Source: Annona cherimola
Taxonomy: Eukaryota; Streptophyta; Magnoliopsida; Magnoliales; Annonaceae
Assembly: GCA_030490835.1 (NCBI GenBank)
Contig: CM059973.1
Location: 56,672,008 to 56,736,007 of the forward strand
Length of the DNA: 64,000 nucleotides
Reading direction: 5' to 3'
Below, one piece after another: positions 23,290 through 35,942 of the stretch. Both the position numbers and the translations under genes were made by a program. The notes beneath the pieces are model-generated. The model was given only the letters and a program-made list of their open reading frames with translations, ran no database searches and had not been told where the DNA came from. Positions within the stretch are counted from its first letter, which is position 1, and the number at the start of each line of letters is the position of its first letter.

Positions 23290-24930
23290 TAACTTTAGCA
23301 CTTGCTTTTATAGAGATCCAATTATTTTCTAAGCCAGCTCTCTTTGATATTAACAACTTTGTTTATTGCAAGTTGAGGATGCAACAATTGATTGTGACAA
23401 CTAATATAGACTCTTAGATAACTGTACAAGATGACATTACATTGCCTAATAAGGATCAAGTTTCCACTTTGCCAGAAGATGAGATAAAGACTAACATAAG
23501 TAATGATAAATACATGAACACCTTATGTTGTACAATAATTGTAGCTAAATATGTTAAAGTATCATCTTGAGCAACGGATAAAGAATGGGACATATTGGTG
23601 TCTATCTTTGAGGGGTTCCTTTCAAGTGTAGGAAACTATGAGGATTATCCTCATTACAAAAATAAAGAGCTTTCACGTGGTGAAGGCATTTTAGAAATAT
23701 TTACTAGATTTTTAAAACTAATAAATTCTTTAAATGAAGTTGGCAAGTATTGTAAAACCAAAGCAAGTGATAAAGATTCTAAGAACTCTATCCAAACCAT
23801 GGATACCTAAAGTCACTGTGATAGAAGAGGGACTTAAACACTCTTGAACTGGAAGATTTAATAAGCCATCTCATGTCCTAGGAGTTGATTAAGAAGAAGA
23901 GAGAAATAAAGACAAAAAGGATAATGGTGCTCAAGATTACAAAAGGATGCTCCAGTAGTATTTCTATACACTCTCCTATTGATGATGAGAAGATAACACT
24001 CATCACAAAGAAGTTTAGAAAATTTAAAAAAAAAGGGAAAAAGTACAAGATCTTCTAAACCATATATGGATGATAATCAAAAGAAAAAGAAAGAAGAAGA
24101 GAACCACCAAAGTGCTTCAAATGTGGTTGAATGCGACATATGCAAGCTAAATTTGCCATTTTGAATGACTACAAATAGAAAGAAAAGTATGAGAAGAGAG
24201 AGAGAGAGAGAGGAAAGAAGATTAAAAAAGTCCTCAAAGTAAGAGAGTAGAGCAATATACATGAATCAAGAACTATCCTCTTCATCTAATAGCTCATTAA
24301 GTGAAGATAAGAACGTAATAAACTATGCAAGAATATGTTGCATGGCTCACATTGAAAAGATTGACACAAATTCCATCATAATATAGAATGGATGAATAGA
24401 GCAATGATAAATTTGCTACTTTAGTCACATCTAGTGATTAGAAGTAAATTCTAAAGTTTCTCATTCTATTTTTTATTTCATTGCATAATCATTGAATGAT
24501 TGTGATAGATGTGCTACGTTGGAGAACTCCAGCTAGCTTGTGTTGCTCTATATGATGAAATTAAGAGCCCTTCTCTTCAAATATAATAAAAGAAGAAGTA
24601 ATGAGATGTCATTATCACTGTAAATGACAAGTTGGCAAAAAGATCTAAATCTTTTATAGAAGAAGTAAAGAGATTAACGTAAGAAATTGACAAAATAAGG
24701 AAGAAGAATCAAATATCGAATGAGTCATTGGCAAGATTATCTAACTTGGGAGAAAATAAGAAAAAATTCTTCAAGATGACCACCTAAACCAACAAGAGAG
24801 GACTTGGTTGCTTGAATCATGAAGTGGGAGAGTTTAGCAATGCCAAAACATCAATTTCGATCAAGGCTTCTAATGGATCACATGTGAAGAAAGTTTCACA
24901 TCACTCTCATAGCTTGTTGGGAGGCCATGC
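23290..24930 (+). pseudogene. gag remnant of copia element 2
   Basis: Broken frames still show a UBN2-type gag: FDINNFVYCKLRMQQLI near 23350 parallels FDGNNFGYWKLRM in element 1. The knuckle near 24115 reads CFKCG, a stop, then MRHMQAK, with the last cysteine lost. A lysine/glutamate-rich segment follows, similar in place to the coiled-coil linker of element 3. The AG dinucleotide run at 24197-24213 is a small microsatellite. The family E solo LTR at 24931 cuts the region. Confidence 0.75.
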
Positions 24931-26520
24931 TGCTGTGTTAATTTTATACCTCACATATAAAGTATTTTCATGTCTAAATAGTGGATAAATCATGATTTTC
25001 ATAGGTTCAATGCCAAAAATAGCTCAATTAAGTGCAGCAGCTCATGTTTCGATGTTATTCATGCAAATAGGTAAATTAAGCATAAAAGTTGCATGAAGCA
25101 TTGAAGATTCAAAAACTGAGAAGATATATAGGAGTAATAAGGAAAATTTGAGGAGCACAAAGGAGCTAAATAGTGTACAACATAACCTAAAACATGTTAA
25201 ACAAGTTTTGGCATGAGTTAGAGTGTGTCGGGCCTGAAATCTACAAAAAATGAAACAAAACATCATGCTCTAGTGTGGAATGCAATTTGAACCATGTTCA
25301 AATGTGCCAATTTAGTGTATATTTTGCTCAGGAACTTAATCGTTTTAAGTGTTTAAAGAGAAGCTATTTAAAAACGTGTCTAGCATGAATTGAGGGAGTC
25401 TAGAAGGTCTTTTGACGTGCTCGCAAGCAAGGTTTTGTAGCTAGGGCTTGGAGAAAAGTAGCCAAGAGAAGAAGAAAGAAGAGGCGAGTTAGTGGGAGAT
25501 ACTCAAGACACCATTGAAGACTTAACTTAAGCTGCCAATCCTTATTTTTTGATTTTATTATCTTAGATTGATGAATTCTTTTAATAATCCTGTATTGTTA
25601 TTTGGACTGATTAAAAACATATTTGATTAAGTCTACATTTTAGTGTTTAGGATGTAGCATGTGACATTATACTTTGGTTTTTTTTTGTTTTTACTTATTT
25701 ATGAGGGATATTTATGTTAATTTGATATCTTGCAAATTTCATGCTTAGTGTTTAAGGCTTGTACTTTGACATAGTTTCATATATTAGATGAAGAAAATGA
25801 GAGGTGTGTTGGTCCCGAATTAATGGCAATTACCCAAGAGGGGAGGGGTGAATTAGGTATTTAAAATTTTCAACTTAAACAGAAACTTTACCCCGGATTA
25901 ATCTAGTCTCCTTTTTATGAAGAAACAAATGGAAAGAAATATAGTGCAGAGAGCATAAATAAATATCAACAAACAAGATTTTATAGTGGTTCGGGCAACC
26001 TTTCCTACTCCACTCTTCCAAGCTCACACCTCTTGTGACTTGGGTTCCACTATGTATTTCACAAATACAACTAGAGCCACTGCTCTCTTCTAGATTCCAA
26101 CTTTAGGGGGCATCAACAATTCATAGCATAGGTGACAAGTTCCACTCCAATCACACACTACTTTGCTTACACTTAATCTTAGTTACCCAAACTAAATCAA
26201 GTTCAATACAACAAGTAAAAGTTAAAGAAAGTTTCTACATGTTACTGTTGTGTAGAGGCAGATTTGGCGCAGAGAAGAACTTGTAACGTAGGCTTAATGA
26301 TTCAGCAAGCAGCTCTTGGCAGTTTGAAAACGGAGTTCTTCTTCTATATGATGGCTTGAACACTTAATGCTCTTAGAAATGGAGTTATGCTCATTCAATG
26401 ATTTCTCAGCTACCCCCCTCGTTCATATTGAATGCCTTATATAATTTGCGAGGAAATCCGAACGTTTGGAAGTAGGTAGCTCACATTTAATGCGCCAACG
26501 TTCGAAAAATTTTCGACCGT

Positions 26521-26696
26521 TGTGACCCAAGTCGCAGGTGGAGTCAAATTCGGGTGCGACTTCACCCAAGTCATAGATGGAGTCGACTTCGGGTGCGACT
26601 TCGGCTTTCCGCAACTTCTTCAAGTTCCAGTCTGGGTCAACTTGGTCCTCGACTTGACCCAAGTCGCAGGTGAAGTCGACTTCGGTTGCGACTTCA
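26521..26696 (-). repeat. Hairpin-word array, promoter-proximal block, solo LTR A
   Basis: GTCGACTTCGGGTGCGACTT and related words are located directly upstream of the minus-strand TATA region, in the same position as the 7658-7830 block of element 1. Confidence 0.85.
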
Positions 26697-27049
26697 CTTC
26701 TTCAGCTTGCTAGTTGAACTTGAAATCTTCGTAATGCCTTGCTTGCTTGAATTTCTTCATGTTTGGTTGTTCTTCCCTTGATTATATCTTTTGGAAATCA
26801 GTATAATCATCCTAGCTTGATATCCTTTTAGCTCCGTGACTTGCAAACTTTGAATCATTGTAATCTTGAATACTTGAATCTTAGAACGTCTAATGATGTC
26901 CAAATGTGTGTTCATAATCCAACATGATGAATTCATGCAACCCTTCTTGCTTTGATCTTCATTTGATCTTCATTTGAGTGTTTGAGTCGTCTTGGCCTTC
27001 ATCTTCACTTGAATCTATCATTGAGTCGTCTTGATCTGCAAGTTCCGCA

Positions 27050-27492
27050 CTGGAGTCGAAGCTGGAGTCGACTTGGTCTGTGACTTCACCCAAGTCTCAT
27101 GCGGAGTCGACTTGGGATGCGACTTCGGCAGCTCTCGTCCCCGTTTTCAACTCTGGATGAAAATGACGCCTCGAAGTCGAAGCTGGAGTTGACTTGGTCT
27201 GCGACTTCACCCAAGTCGCATGCGGAGTCGACTTGGGATGCGACTTCAGCAGCTCTCGTCCCCATTTTCAACTCTGGATGAAAATGACGCCTCGAAGTCG
27301 AAGTTGGAGTCGACTTGGTCTGCGACTTCACCCAAGTCGCATGCGGAGTCAACTTGGGATGCGACTTCGGCAGCTTTGCTTCTCAATTTCAACTCTGGAT
27401 GAAAACGACGCTTTGAAGTCGCTTCTTGAGTCGACTTGGGGATCGACTTGGCCTAAGTCGAAGCCTGAGTCGACTTGAAAATCGACTTGACT
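27050..27492 (-). repeat. Hairpin-word array, distal block with three 121-bp units
   Basis: CAACTCTGGATGAAAA recurs at about 27148, 27269 and 27390, giving three copies of a 121-bp higher-order unit; the element 1 LTRs have two. Each unit contains GTCGACTTGG, GCGACTTCACCCAAGTCGCA and similar words. Open translations across it are artefacts of the stop-free words. Confidence 0.87.
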
Positions 27493-28128
27493 TGTCATGC
27501 TTCATTTTCTTCATTTGTATATCCGTCAATCATTTCCACAAACATGTTAGTGACCAAAACTTACTCAAATTGATTTGTTAATCATCAAAACATAAACTTG
27601 GCTTATTTTCCACATGTTTCCAACAAGGTGAAAGTCTAATATATAACAATTAAGAAATTAAAATGGGAAGGCTAGACCATGAGAATAAGCATGACACCCT
27701 TGAGGAATTTCATAAACTGCAATAGAATTTATAGATCCTAATCAATATAATCCTATGAGAATAGGTAGTTATAAAGGTTAGTGTATGTCTTTCATGCCTC
27801 GAGAGAGGTGTGAGGTTACCTTAGGGTTTATTCTTTTTCAATAAAAATTGTTCGAATTAAACAAGCGAGCTGATTGTCCATCATAGAAAAGCCATATGTA
27901 TAATCCTAGATCTTAGATCTCTAATATTCCTTATTTTTATATTTCATTCATGCCACTAGATTAGTAGTCATTTTTCTTTTCTTAAATTAACTACAAATTC
28001 TATTATATCTTTCAATTCTTATTGTTTAGATAATTAGATTTGTTGTAGTCTAGATTTTAACCAAATGCTTATGGAAATGATATTTATATACTATAAGCTA
28101 TGACCCTACACTTACGAATAACCCAACA

Positions 28129-29248
28129 CATGCATTAGGAGACCTACTTAGCATCTAAGAATGCATTTTGTGCTCCTCATAGAATTTATGATACTTTCAA
28201 TTTTTGTAATAAGCTTGGCATAAAGTTTATTAATATAGGGCCAAAAGAATTTTGAGGTTGGAGCCAAAATAGTTTGGACGCAAAAGAGTAACTCCTATTT
28301 TGCAACCCAAGCATCAAATGGTTTCAATGAGATTTCTAACCGTAATGGACCCGAATATTAGGTAATGAGATAATTATAATCTCAAATTAATAAGCAACAC
28401 ATGGTTTATGGATAGTAGATGTTGAAGACACATGACCAAAATAAAGAAATATGCATGTATGATCAGAAATAGAATCTTTTGTTTATTTGCTAAATATGTG
28501 ATAAAGGTTACGAACTTTTATTTGAAGCATCTTCATGCAATGTGATGGAAGATGATTATATCTTTTTTTTTGGGAAAAGATATGAAAATATATACCTGGT
28601 TTGCCTTGATGAACTTGATTGTAAATGTTTCATAACCATAGATAATGATCTATGAGTATGAAAACAAAGGCTTAGATATATTAGCATGTCAAGCATTGAA
28701 TCATTGTAGAAAAAGGATTAGTAATTGGAGTACTAGAGCGAAAACATAACAATAACAAATTTTGAAACTCTTGTCAACTGTCTAAATAGTTCAAGATTTT
28801 ATTTCAGCCTAAGACTGTAGTCTGGAAATTTAGGCCTCTTAAATTATTGCAATGGACCTCTACGATCATTGAACATACTAACTTTTGGAGGAAAATAATA
28901 TGTATATATTATTATGAATGACTTCTTTAGATTTACTAGGATAACATCTTAGCTATCAAGGATAAAAAAAATTTCATATTTTCTAGCCTTTCAAAATTAG
29001 TGTAAAATAAAAAATAAAGTTCAAATGTCTCAATTAGAAGTGGCCATGGTGTGAATTTCAAAATAAATATTTCATAAAATTTTGGGTAGAAAAAATTCAC
29101 CATATATTTTTGGCCACAAGAACTTCATAACAAAATAATATTATACTAAGAAAAAAATAGAACAATATAAGAAATGACTAGAACTATGTTAAATGAAAGA
29201 CGGTTATCCACAAGATTTCAGGACGAAGCTGTTAGCATCGTTTGCCAC
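28129..29248 (+). pseudogene. Protease and integrase remnant of copia element 2 (first half)
   Basis: Pieces resemble the element 1 and 3 polyprotein: TWFMDSRC, a stop, then RHMT near 28390 is the protease with DSG changed to DSR; ICDKGYELLFEASSCNV and YLVCLDELD near 28500-28620 belong to the pre-integrase region; SIRSGHGVNFK near 29040 and NRTI followed by EMTRTMLNE near 29160-29200 belong to the integrase core. Stops and frameshifts abound. It breaks at 29248 in the integrase, where element 3 is inserted, and resumes at 39825. Confidence 0.75.
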
Positions 29249-29381
29249 TGTTGGAATTCAAGGCAAATTAAGTACAATCCATGTTTTGATGATTAACAAC
29301 TCAATTTGAGAATTAATTAAGCACTAATGAGTTTGCTAAGTGTTTCAAAGGTTAAAAATTCAAGATTCAAAAAAATAGCAG

Positions 29382-29737
29382 ATCAAGTCTCAATCCCAAG
29401 TTGACTCAGCCATCAACTTAGGTCAAGTCGATTCCTAAGTCGACTCCAGAATCGACTTCAAGTGCATTAAATTCGATAGAGCTGAAATTGGGACTCGGAG
29501 ACAAGTGAAGTCACAGTTGAAGTTGACTCCGCTTGCGACTTAGGTAAAGTCACAAACCCAAGTCAACTCTAGATGCGACTTGAATATAGCCTTGCTTAAC
29601 ACTTCAAGTTCTCAGAGTCAAGTCACTTTCCAAGTTGACTCCAGAATGAGACTTAACTGAAGTCACATCTCAAGTCGACCTCAGCATGTGACTTGGGTAA
29701 AGTCGAAGTCCAAGTTGACCTAATCGTGCGACTTAAG
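29382..29737 (+). repeat. Hairpin-word array, block 1, element 3 5' LTR
   Basis: AAGTTGACTC, AAGTCGACTCC, GCGACTTAGGT and similar words are repeated but more mutated than in family A, with several GTCGAC changed to GTTGAC. That is a C-to-T change at a CpG. Confidence 0.8.
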
Positions 29738-29984
29738 CATGTAGCTATCCCTTAATAATTTAGAAATATTATATTGAAGTTTGGACAACAAGATCAAGAA
29801 AGACAATCATCATGAATCAAGGCCACAAGGAAGAACTTCTCAAGAGAAGAGTACATTGCTTAGTTTTTAAACAAAACAATGCATATCAAGGACAATTTAA
29901 TGAAGAAGAAAAAGAAGAAAAGGAAATATACAACATTAAGATCACTTACAAGACTTCAAATTTTTAAGATAATCAAATGGCTGG

Positions 29985-30198
29985 TGAAGTCGCATCTGAA
30001 GTCGACTCTACCTGTGACTTGGGTCAAGTCCGAGGCCAAGTCGACCTGAAGCTGGAACTTGAAAGTGGAAGCCAAAGAACGAAGTCCCACCCAAAGTCGA
30101 CTCCGGTCTGTGACTTGGGTGAAGTGGCAACTAAAGTCAACTCCACCATGCGACTCAGACGAAGTTGCATGCTAAGTCGACTCTAAATGCGACTTGGT
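29985..30198 (+). repeat. Hairpin-word array, block 2, element 3 5' LTR
   Basis: Words such as AAGTCGCATCTGAAGTCGAC and GTGACTTGGGTCAAG end shortly before the TATA-like motif. A unit of about 42 bp here is absent from the 3' LTR. Confidence 0.8.
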
Positions 30199-30932
30199 TC
30201 GCAACGGTTGAAAAATATTCAGACGTTGGCCCATTTAATGCGTGCCACGTACCACCAAACGTTTGAATTTACTTCCCATTATTTAAGGAGCTTCAAGGGA
30301 ACGTGAATGTGGTTAGAGAAACATTGATTGAGCTCACCTTCCACTCTCTCTTGCATTTAAGTTGGTCTACAAGAAGATTGAAGAAGAACTGTGCTTTAAA
30401 TCTACTGAAAGTTGCATTGCTATATTTACTACTGCCTCTACAAGTTCTTCTAAGTGCTAGAAATTGCCTACATGAATTTGTAAAGCATAGATCTTTCTTT
30501 TATTGATTAATTATTTTTCCCGCTTGGTTTGATATTGGAAATTGAAACCAAGTGAAAGCAAAGTAGTGTGTGACTGGAGGGAGACTCGTCACCTACTTGT
30601 ACTGAATTTGTACAAGCCCCCTAAAGCTGGAATCTAGAAGAGAGCTGCTGCTCTAGTTGTATTGAAATACAATAGTGGAACCCAAGCCACAACGGGTGTG
30701 TGCTTGAAAGAGTAGAGTAGAGAGGGTTGTCCGAACCACTATAAATCTTTGTCTCTTGGAGCGGCTTAATTGTTTGTGTTTTACTGCTTTATTTCTCTCC
30801 ATATCTCTGTTTGTTTCACTGAGGGGATTAATTCCACAAAAGGGAAAAATATTCTGTTTAAGCAAAGAATTTTAAAATACCCAATTCACCCCTCTCCTTT
30901 TGGGTAATTGTCATAAACTCGGGACTAACAAA

Positions 30933-30944
30933 TGGTATCAGAGT
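30933..30944 (+). other. Primer binding site of element 3
   Basis: TGGTATCAGAGT, two bases after the LTR, matches the initiator tRNA-Met site with the last C changed to T. Confidence 0.88.
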
Positions 30945-30978
30945 TGGTATTTAAGTTTAAACGAAAGAGATCTTACTA

Positions 30979-32815
30979 ATGGCATCCTAACCAACTTCCA
31001 CTCCCGCATTTGCTAAAGGCCAATCATTTACAAGGTCACCACTCTTTGATGGGAGTAACTTCGGTTACTAAAAGTTGAGAATGAAACAGCTCATCATGGC
31101 CACAGACATAGATTCTTGGATTGTTATCCAAGACGGTGTTGATGAAAGAGCTTCCACATGGTCGGAGGAAGAGGTTATGACTGTAAAGAGTAACGCCAAA
31201 GCCATGAACTCCTCTTTTGTGCTCTTACCGCTTCTGAATATGATAGGGTATTCTCATGTCAAGCTGCCAAAGAAATATGGGATACACTAACATCTATCTA
31301 TGAGGGAACTTCTCAAGTCCAAGGGACGAGAAGAAATATTTTGATGGAAAGCTAGAAAACTTTAAAATGTTAGAGATCGAAAATATTTTTGAAATATTTG
31401 CTATATTTTCAAAGATCACTAATGCACTAAAAGGTCTTGGGAAAGCTATTTCTGAATGTAAGCAGGTTATGAAGATTCTAAGGGCTCTACCTGAGTCGTG
31501 GACTCCCAAGATCATAGCCATTGAAGATGCAAATGATCTAAACACCTTAAGGCTGGAAGATCTTATCAGTTCACTCATGTCACATGAGCTAATAAAGAAG
31601 AGGAACGAGGAGCAGCAAATTCAGATGAGTCCACTTCATCTTCTCAAAATGACGATGAAGAGATCGCCCTACTCACCCGAAGATTCGGAAAATTTATGAG
31701 AAAGGGAAAGAATTTTAAAGGATTCGAAGAGAGAAATGGGAAGGAGAAAAAGAAGGAGACAACCAAGTGCTACCGGTGTGGAGGAGTGGGACATATGCAA
31801 GCTCAATGTCCCACACTGGAGGAGAATAAGACAAAGGAATGGCGAGAGAAGAAAGAACAAAATGAAAACTGAAAGTTTCAGAGAGCTAGAGGAAGAGAGA
31901 TGTACGTAAATGAGGAAACTTCCACAACAAGCAGCTCATCGAATGAAGATAATGAGACTACAAACTATGCAAAGATATGTTGTCTGACCACGATGGAGGA
32001 AGAAAGCAACATCTGTCTTGCTGCAATAAAAATTTTAGAGGGACAAACTACCTCAACAAACTACACAAGCAGTGAAAAGGTAACATCTAAACGAAACACT
32101 CATTCTATTTTCTCTTCTACAAATGAGTGCCTCAAATGTGCTGAATTAGAGGAACTCCAATAAGCATATGATTCATTGTACGATGAAATAAAGAAATTGG
32201 GAAGAAAATTCACAATAAAGAAAAGACAATGTGACTCGATAATTATTGTGAATGGAAAGCTAGCTGAAAATGTCGACTACCTAACAAATAAGCAGAATAC
32301 TTTGACAAATGAGGTGGAAAGACAAAAGAAAGAAAATAAGTCAATAAATGAATCATTGCAAAGTTCTCTAATCCAGGAAAATGTGTCAAAATATTTCTAA
32401 ATATGACCGTCCAAAACAACAAAAGAGGACTTGGGTATTCCACATTTAAAAAGGAGAATGTAGTAAATCTAATGCTCCAAGGACCGTCAAAAACCAAACA
32501 AAGCTCATCTATAATAGACTAAAAATGAATAATGTTGCATGGACAAAGAGACCAATTTGGGAACCATCCACTACATGGATTCCCACTCCAAGACTTCCAG
32601 GGGCATGTAACTTTTGTAACAAAATGGGTCATAAGATTTATCAGTGTAAAACAAAGAAATTGTATAACTATGGTGTAAAATTAGTTTGGGTACCAAAAAG
32701 CATTGGATTTATGCCGTCCAAAATAGAACAACATAGATTCCAATGACTCACTAACCCAAATGGACTCATAAAATGGGTACCAAAGAGATAAGCTCTACAT
32801 GATTTTGTCTTACAG
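30979..32815 (+). pseudogene. gag region of element 3 with coiled-coil linker and two zinc knuckles
   Basis: It starts ATGGCATCC at 30979 and meets a stop at 30988 (CAA to TAA) and another at 31069 (TGG to TAA). The UBN2-type gag includes FDGSNFGY and MKQLIMATDIDSW, with a frame change before 31367. The first knuckle is intact at 31768-31809 (CYRCGGVGHMQAQC). A stop at 31870 comes from CGA. A lysine/glutamate-rich, probably coiled-coil stretch lies at 32176-32400. A second knuckle at 32606-32647 (CNFCNKMGHKIYQC) is preceded by a WIPTP-type motif. Two separated knuckles with a coiled-coil linker are typical of SIRE-like copia gags. It would have packaged element RNA in virus-like particles. 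Confidence 0.85.
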
Positions 32816-35800
32816 GTATGTCTTAAAGCAAAGGCCAACAACATATGGTTCATGGATAGTGGCTGCTCAAGACATATTACGAGAGAAAGAGGACCACAAG
32901 ATTAAATCATGCAATGAAGGGACGGTTGCATTTGGAAACAATGAAAAAGGTATAATTAAAGGTAAATGAAATGTTTATGAAATTTCAAATGCATGTATTG
33001 AGGATATACTATTTGTTGAGGGACTCAAACACAACTTAATGAGTGTTAGTCAACTGTGTGATAAAGGCTATAAAGTCGTATTTGAAATTTCAATGTGCAA
33101 TGTTTTTGATGAGGACCACATAGTATTTAGTGGTAAAAGACATGAAAATGTATATTTGGTTTGTCTTGATGAACTTGATGGAAAATGTCTTATAGCTATT
33201 GAAAATGATCCATGGATATGACATAAAAGGCTTGGACACATAAATATGTTAAATATTAAGACTTTGTGGAAAAAGAGCCTAGTAGAAGGATTACCAAAGC
33301 TTAAATATGACAAAGACAAAATCTGTAAAGCACGTCAATTATCCAAGCAACCCAAAATGTCATTTTCTACAAAAAAGGAAATTTCAACAACTAGGCCACT
33401 TGAACTACTGCATATGGATCTTTACGAGCCATCAGACATTTTAACTCTTAGTGGAAAAAAGTATGTATTTGTCGTAATTGATGATTTTCAAGATTTTACA
33501 TGGATAATACTCTTAGCTAGCAAAGATGAAGCCTTCTCCATATTTGCCACTTTTTCAAATTTGGTGCAAAAAAAGCAAAACACAATCATATCCATTAGAA
33601 GTGATCATGACGGTGAATTTGAAAATAAACGGTTTATAAAATTCCGCAATGAAAAAGGAATTCACCACATATTTTCTGCACCAAGAACTCCCTAATAAAA
33701 TAGAGTAGTAGAAAGGAAAAATAGAACAATACAAGAGATGACTAGAACTATGCTAAATGAGACTAAATTATCCAAAAGATTTTGGGGTAAAGCTGTAAGT
33801 ACAACATGCCATGTACTTAATCGAGTTACCATAAGAACAATCTTGAAAAAGACCCCATATGAACCATAGAAGATAAGAAAACTAAACATTTCATATTTCC
33901 ATGCTTTTGAATGTACTTGTTATGTGTTGAACAACTAAAAATCAAACTTGGGAAAGTTAGATGGCAAAAATGATGAGGTAATATTTCTTGGTTATTCATC
34001 AAATAGCAAAGTATATAGAGTTTTTAACAAAAGAAATCAAATAGTAGAAGAATCAATACATGTTGTATTTGATGAATTTAACCTAAACCCCAAAAAGGAG
34101 GATGAGCTAAGTGATGCAGATGAAGCATTAAAGAATCCAGAAAGGGAATAGCTAGAACAACAAGGAGAAGCCGAAACAAAGCAAGAGCAATCCACAGATA
34201 AAAGGGTAAGTGAAGGTAATAATTCCTACAAAATTTCTACTTATTTAAAATTCAAAAATGACCATCCAATTGAGCAAGTTATTGGCAATATATATGAGGA
34301 GTAAGAACTAGAAAGTCAAGACAGAATATTTGTGGAGAATTTGCTTTTGTGTCTAAAATTGAACCAAATTCTATTGATCAAGCTCTTAATGATGAAAATT
34401 GGATCGCTGCAATGTAAGAAGAGCTAAATCAATTTGAAAGAAATAAAGTATGACACCTAGTTCCTAGACCCAAAGATTGCACGATTATCGGTACCAAATA
34501 GGTTTTTAGGAACAAATTAGACGAAAGTGGACTTGTAGTAAGAAACAAAGCCAGAGTAGTAGCCAAAGGATATTCCTAAGAAGAGGAAATTGATTTTGAG
34601 GAATCCTATGCTCATGTGGCTAGATTAGAAGTCATACGTATCTTACTAGCTTTTGCTTCTCATGTAGACTTTAAATTGCCTCAAATGGATATGAAAAGTG
34701 CATTTTTGAATGAATATTTAAATGATGAAGTATATGTTAAAAAACCTCCTAGATTTGAAGAAAATGATCAATCAAAATTTGTTTTCAAATTAACGAAAGC
34801 ATTATATGGACTTAAACAAGCTCCAAGAGCTTGGTATGAAAGATTAAGCAAGATTTTGATTGATCATGACTTTCAAAGAGAAAAACTTGATACAACATTA
34901 TTTATCAAATGTAAGGATAGAAATATTTTAATTGTTTAAATTTATGTGAATGATATAATATTCGGTGCTACTAATGAAACTTTGTGCTAAGAATTTTCAG
35001 AGATTATGCAAAGTGAGTTCGAAATGAGCATGATAGGTGAGCTAAACTTCTTCTTTGGACTGCAAATTAAGCAACTACCCAAAGAAATTTTTATAAACCA
35101 GTCAAAATACATCAAGAAGATGCTAAAGAAGTTCGGAATACAAAATAGCAGAGGAGCAAACACACCCATGAATTCCACCATCAAGATCGACAATGATGAA
35201 AAAGGTAAATCTATTGAACAAAAATTATACAGAAGCATGATAGGATATTTGTTATATATGACTTCTTCTAGACCAGATATTTTGTTTAGCGTTTGTATGT
35301 GTTCAAGATTCCAATCTTGTCCAAAAGAATCACATTTAATAACAGTAAAAAGAATTTTCAAATATTTAATTAATACTATTAATCTAGGATTATGATATCC
35401 AAAGGGTTTAACATTTGATCTAATTGGCTACTTGGATATGGACTTTGCCGGTTACAAAGTAGATAGAAAGAGTACTAGTAGAATATATTGGTTTCTTGAA
35501 AACATATTGTTTTCATGGTTTTCAAGAAAACAAATTAGTGTTGCTCTATTTACTGCAGAAGACGAATATATTGCCGCTGGGAGCTATTATGCCCAACTAC
35601 TTTAGATGAAACAACAACTTATAGATTATAGTATTGATTATAAGGATATTCTAATTAGATGTGATAATACCAACGCAATTTGTTTGATAAAAAATCCTGT
35701 ATTGCATTCTAGAACTAAGCACATAGATGTGAGACATCATTTTATTAGGGAACGAGTTGAAAATCATGATATTTGTTTAGAGTATGTTAAAATTGAGGAC

Positions 35801-35860
35801 CAAATTGTAAATATTTTCACCAAACATTTGGCAAAAGAACCATTTTACAAAAATTAGGAA
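32816..35860 (+). pseudogene. pol region of element 3: protease, integrase, RT, RNase H
   Basis: Protease: WFMDSGCSRHIT, with DSG at 32855-32863. The pre-integrase region ends near 33350. Integrase: HMDLY near 33411, IDDF near 33479, SDHDGEFENK near 33600 and VVERKNRT near 33705. RT: MDMKSAFLN near 34690 and KALYGLKQAPRAWY near 34797. The catalytic YVDD reads YVND at 34943-34954, a loss of one catalytic aspartate. RNase H: STSRIYWFLE, TAEDEYIAA and NAICLIKNPVLHSRTKHIDV, ending near 35857. At least twelve stops interrupt it; almost all lie where relatives have CAA or TGG. It is defective by both nonsense changes and the RT active-site change. Confidence 0.88.
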
Positions 35861-35942
35861 TGATATGGGTATGATTGACATTGATCAGAAACATGATATG
35901 TTAAATCTAGATAGGAGAGCGAATTAGACAGCAAATAGAATC

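Larger units (their letters stand above)
25807..27625 (-). mobile_element. Solo copia LTR (family A) with perfect AGGTG target duplication
   Basis: A reverse-oriented 1819-bp LTR: TGTTGGTCCCGAATT at the left and CATGTTTCCAACA at the right. AGGTG lies on each side (25802-25806 and 27626-27630). On the minus strand it matches the element 1 LTR from end to end, including TGGAAAATAAGCCAAG and the TATA region at 26436-26443. It interrupts the family E solo LTR, giving the third nesting level within element 2. It is longer than the element 1 LTR, mainly because its distal array has an extra higher-order unit. Confidence 0.94.
24931..28128 (+). mobile_element. Family E solo LTR with CATGC target duplication, interrupted by another solo LTR
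   Basis: It starts TGCTGTGTTAATTTTATACC and ends GAATAACCCAACA. CATGC flanks it on both sides (24926-24930 and 28129-28133). Without the nested LTR (25807-27625) it is about 1.37 kb and collinear with 13780-16900 (minus). It has no coding and no internal domain, so it is best read as a solo LTR. Conserved landmarks include GCTCATGTTTCG near 25040, GGATGTAGCATGTGACA near 25650 and CCATGAGAATAAGCATGA near 27680. Which retrotransposon it came from is not visible here. Confidence 0.8.
29249..30930 (+). repeat. 5' LTR of copia element 3 (family B)
   Basis: It starts TGTTGGAATTC and ends CGGGACTAACA (one change from CCAACA). Array blocks lie at 29382-29737 and 29985-30198. A TATA-like TTATTTAAGG is at 30279-30288. 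R/U5 carries the CTGGAATCTAGAAGAGAGC block and GTGGAACCCAAG. Compared with the 3' LTR it has about 42 bp more in the second array block and about 12 bp more in the first. Confidence 0.92.

Noticed and set aside
27086..27478. Open frames of 60-94 codons on both strands with a repeated DENDASKSK-type peptide
   Set aside because: The peptide repeat simply follows the 121-bp DNA repeat of the LTR array. It is open in several frames at once, with no start context or domain.
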